A DNA stretch of 64,000 bases from RYN-230 sp963834705 (GTDB lineage Bacteria; Actinomycetota; Actinomycetes; Streptosporangiales; Streptosporangiaceae), in the NCBI GenBank assembly GCA_963834705.1, contig CAWICV010000002.1, positions 372,001 to 436,000 of the forward strand, written 5' to 3'. The number at the start of each line of letters is the position of its first letter. Position 1 is the first letter of the stretch. Below, piece after piece: positions 62,255 through 64,000 of the stretch. The notes beneath the pieces are model-generated. The model did not search any database and was not told where the DNA came from. It saw only the letters and a program-made list of their open reading frames with translations. The position numbers and the translations under genes are program-made.

Positions 62255-62387
62255 GGTCGTACACCGTGGTCCGCGAGACGCATAGGTAGGACGCGACTTC
62301 GCGGACGGTCAGGGCCAGGCCGCGCACGTCGTCACACGGGCACGATGGCCAGTCACCGTGATAGACCAGCGGTTCGCGGCAGTGTTC
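62255..62387. repeat. 133-bp target duplication, right copy
   Basis: Identical to 59087-59219. It contains the middle of the split HTH gene and continues into that gene's 5' end. Confidence 0.95.
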
Positions 62388-62514
62388 GCAGATCATGGCG
62401 AATCCCTTCCGAGTTGGACAGTGAAGGTCAAGTACTGGTGGTGCCGCTGTTCGCCCCCCGGGCCCGGGACATGAGCGATTCCGGGTCCGGGAGCCAGCAT
62501 CGGGCTGGAGGCGG

Positions 62515-63225
62515 TCACGGACGGCTCCCGGCGGGGTAGCGGGTGCCGTTGGCATGCGTGACGGCGGGCGGCGGGATGCCATCGGTGGTGGTGGTGGTGC
62601 CGTCCAGGGCGTGGAGGATCTGGCCCGCGAGGGCGGACGGAATGGCCAGGTTGCTGGCCAGGGTGTCGGCAGTGATGTCGTGGCCGGTGGCTTGCCGGTG
62701 GGTAAAGGCGGCCATGCGGGCGCCGGTCAGGAGTTCAGTGGGCAGAAGATCGGTCGTTGCTGCGTCATCGGCGGATTCGGGCCGGACCGGGATTGGCAGC
62801 TCGTCAGAGGGTGTATCCGCTGGCGTAGCGGATTGCGCGGGTGCGCGGGACAGCACGAGTTTGGACAGGGCGAGGAAGGCCAGGGCCGGGATGGCGGCGA
62901 CGAGCCAGCCGGCAGGGCTGGGGGTGGCCTGGGCGACCTGAGCGGTGAGGGACAGTGCCGCAGCAAGAATGAGAACGGCCAGGGGGTAGGCGATGGGCCG
63001 GCAGGTTCGTTTGCGGCGCCGGATCTCGAGTCCGGCGGCGGCAGGGGTGAGTTCGGAGATGACAGCGTTGGCCCAGCCGAACCAGCCGCCGGTCCCGGGT
63101 GGGCTGTTGTGCATGGTCCAGTCCTGGACGTGGGTGAAGGACGCGGCCCCGGCCATGCTGGCGATGGTGAGCAGCATGATGATCTGGACGGTGTCGTCGG
63201 TGCGTCCGGGTCGTGGTGTTCTCAC
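62515..63225 (-). CDS. DUF2637 (SpdB-like) membrane protein of the integrative element
   Basis: 236 residues. Four hydrophobic segments lie in the first 130 residues (IIMLLTIASMAGAASFTHV, WANAVISELTPAAAGL, YPLAVLILAAALSLT, WLVAAIPALAFLALSKLVL), the DUF2637 pattern of plasmid spread proteins. The C-terminal 100 residues are soluble with a HRQATGHDITADTLASNL winged-helix-like segment. Probable role in intramycelial spread of the element; inferred. GTG at 63225 overlaps the previous stop (GTGA). Confidence 0.8.
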   Translation of the reverse strand: MRTPRPGRTDDTVQIIMLLTIASMAGAASFTHVQDWTMHNSPPGTGGWFGWANAVISELTPAAAGLEIRRRKRTCRPIAYPLAVLILAAALSLTAQVAQATPSPAGWLVAAIPALAFLALSKLVLSRAPAQSATPADTPSDELPIPVRPESADDAATTDLLPTELLTGARMAAFTHRQATGHDITADTLASNLAIPSALAGQILHALDGTTTTTDGIPPPAVTHANGTRYPAGSRP

Positions 63226-63527
63226 CGGGGTTCACCACCCCAGCGTTGCTGGGCGGCCTGGCGGGTGACGCCGAGCCGCAGGGCGATGTCGGCCCAGGAA
63301 TATCCGACGTGGCGGAGGCCGGTGATGGCATCGCGGATGGCGCCGTCCATGGCGTCGGCGGTGGCGGCCATGGTGGTGATGGCTTCGATGTCGCCTGCGG
63401 CGACGCGGCGGCTGTAGGCGTGTATGACGCGGCGGAGGAACGCGGCGTACTCGTCGTTCTCGACTACCGTTGTCGTGTCGTGTGCCAGGTGATCTTTGAC
63501 AACTTTGTGCCAGCTGATGGTTGGCAA
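63222..63527 (-). CDS. Small helix-turn-helix protein of the integrative element
   Basis: 101 residues. The C-terminal HTH GYSWADIALRLGVTRQAAQQRWG resembles sigma-region-4-like domains of plasmid-borne actinomycete proteins. Start is a TTG at 63527 with AGGGG 3-7 nt upstream. First gene of the visible element operon; its stop overlaps the DUF2637 start. Function unknown, perhaps copy or transfer control. Confidence 0.7.
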   Translation of the reverse strand: MPTISWHKVVKDHLAHDTTTVVENDEYAAFLRRVIHAYSRRVAAGDIEAITTMAATADAMDGAIRDAITGLRHVGYSWADIALRLGVTRQAAQQRWGGEPR

Positions 63528-63675
63528 GATCCCCTAGACACGCCGCTTACGGTAAGGCCTCAGCCGCGCTCGCGCCGGTGAGCGGTCGCTGGGCGCGGGT
63601 GACGAGCGGCTCGTGTGGTGTCGGTATGGTCGGGGTGCCCCTGTCCGCCGTGTGAGTAGTTTGGAGCCCCGAAGG

Positions 63676-64000
63676 ATGAAGCGCTTGCCTGCACCCGGTG
63701 AGATCGCCCGTATTCGCCGGGAGGCGTTGCTGAACCGGGCGGTGGAGGCGTACAAGTTCTTCTATCCCACGGTGTCGATGCTGCTGAATTTCGAGGCACT
63801 GGAGCAGTACGGCGCGCACGCGAACCGGGGGTTCCTGATCCAGCTGACCACACCGGACATCGTGACGCTGACCCAGAACTCCGATACCCCCTACGGGCTG
63901 GCCTACGGGGATGCCTCGGCCGGGCCGGTGGTGCTGGACATCCCGCATGGGCCGGTGATGGGCGTGGTTGACGACATGAACTTCCAGTTCATCACGAACA
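63676..64000 (+). CDS. DUF1254 domain-containing protein, partial (runs off the window)
   Basis: Only the first 108 codons are present. EALLNRAVEAYKFFYPTVSM, then LTQNSDTPYGLAYGDASAGPVVLDIP, match the DUF1254 N-terminal region, where a NxDTxY motif followed by GPVVL is conserved. Homologues usually pair DUF1254 with DUF1214. ATG at 63676 with GGAG 9 nt upstream. It points away from the element operon; whether it is cargo or chromosome cannot be told here. Confidence 0.8.
   Translation, partial: MKRLPAPGEIARIRREALLNRAVEAYKFFYPTVSMLLNFEALEQYGAHANRGFLIQLTTPDIVTLTQNSDTPYGLAYGDASAGPVVLDIPHGPVMGVVDDMNFQFITN

Larger units (their letters stand above)
58950..62396 (-). pseudogene. Small zinc-finger/HTH protein gene split by two IS elements
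   Basis: The 5' part runs from ATG 62396 (Shine-Dalgarno GGAAGGG) to 62255 and encodes MICEHCREPLVYHGDW, two further cysteines and the HTH segment LTVREVASYLCVSRTTVYD. The 3' part (59086 to 58950) continues LLAIGHLVANRASRPARISM to the stop overlapping repSA. Removing 59087-62254 (3168 bp, a multiple of three) restores an uninterrupted 92-residue protein. The CxxC-type N-terminus plus MerR-like HTH resembles small regulators or excisionase-like proteins next to repSA. In its present state only a truncated 56-residue product can be made from the native start. Confidence 0.85.
55784..63527. mobile_element. pSAM2-like integrative element (AICE), partial view
   Basis: Minus-strand genes in order from 63527 to 55926: HTH protein, DUF2637/SpdB-like membrane protein, small HTH protein (IS-split), RepSA replication initiator, excisionase, tyrosine integrase. 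Junctions are tightly overlapped (GTGA, ATGA). The integrase region is visibly lower in G+C than the flanks. The left edge lies between 55784 and 55925 after the acyl-CoA dehydrogenase; no tRNA gene is seen there. No TraSA-type translocase is in the window, so the right edge is unknown. Confidence 0.8.

Noticed and set aside
61366..62289. 307-codon plus-strand frame opposite the IS256 transposase
   Set aside because: Antisense shadow of an intact transposase; no transposon of this family uses it.
59087..62387. 133-bp direct repeats as attL/attR of the integrative element
   Set aside because: They lie in the middle of the element, on either side of IS sequences and inside an HTH gene, and the int gene is 2 kb away. 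Target duplication explains the boundaries better.

Overview
The window is about 70% G+C, uses many GTG starts and carries a gene order typical of Actinomycetes: rplM-rpsI-glmM-acpS-nnrD-alr-tsaE-tsaB-rimI-tsaD-groES-groEL-sigma-guaB-guaB3, then acyl-CoA carboxylase genes, birA and purK-purE-acyl-CoA dehydrogenase. The sigma factor beside guaB matches the ShbA/SigD neighbourhood of Streptomyces and Mycobacterium. A pSAM2-like integrative element (Int, Xis, RepSA, SpdB-like protein) also points to a filamentous-type actinomycete. I cannot place it below class level from sequence alone.

Layout. 0.4-12 kb: ribosomal protein pair with a structured leader, cell-wall and cofactor genes (glmM, acpS, nnrD, alr), and the t6A tRNA-modification set (tsaE, tsaB, rimI, tsaD). 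11.5-17.5 kb: CIRCE-controlled groES, groEL1 with a His-rich tail, a sigma factor, guaB and its paralogue guaB3. 17.5-31.4 kb: glpD, trpS, a mutase large subunit without a B12 domain, a GCS2 ligase and an M20 hydrolase, phzF, a phosphotransferase, a split transketolase behind a 24-bp perfect palindrome, and a flavoprotein quinone reductase. 31.4-41.3 kb: carboxylase island (biotin carboxylase/BCCP alpha chain, epsilon subunit, beta subunit, PEP carboxylase) with the repair pair alkA-ogt. 41.5-49 kb: MmyB-type regulator and MFS exporter, birA, and a leucine/acyl-CoA catabolic run (enoyl-CoA hydratase, HMG-CoA lyase, second carboxyltransferase). 49-55.8 kb: two-component pair, NCS1 permease, purK-purE and an acyl-CoA dehydrogenase. 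55.9-63.5 kb: the integrative element, whose small HTH gene is split by an IS1634-family element; an IS256-family element is nested at that element's edge. A DUF1254 gene runs off the right end.

The most unusual signals are structural. (i) A perfect 133-bp direct repeat flanks the IS1634-family insertion and reads as a giant target duplication; removing one copy plus both IS elements restores an uninterrupted 92-codon gene. (ii) Short tandem duplications lie across the stop codons of five different genes. (iii) A dispersed GC-rich repeat of about 80 bp occurs twice between genes and once in frame inside PEP carboxylase. (iv) Three intergenic palindromes share the arm TGATCA-N5-TTGGTG. (v) Fourteen genes have a TANNNT hexamer exactly 6-8 nt before the start codon, which predicts leaderless mRNAs. 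(vi) Single-base frameshifts affect three genes. I saw no CRISPR array, tRNA or rRNA gene. I found no clear multi-gene system of unknown type; the novelty here is mostly in repeats and element architecture.
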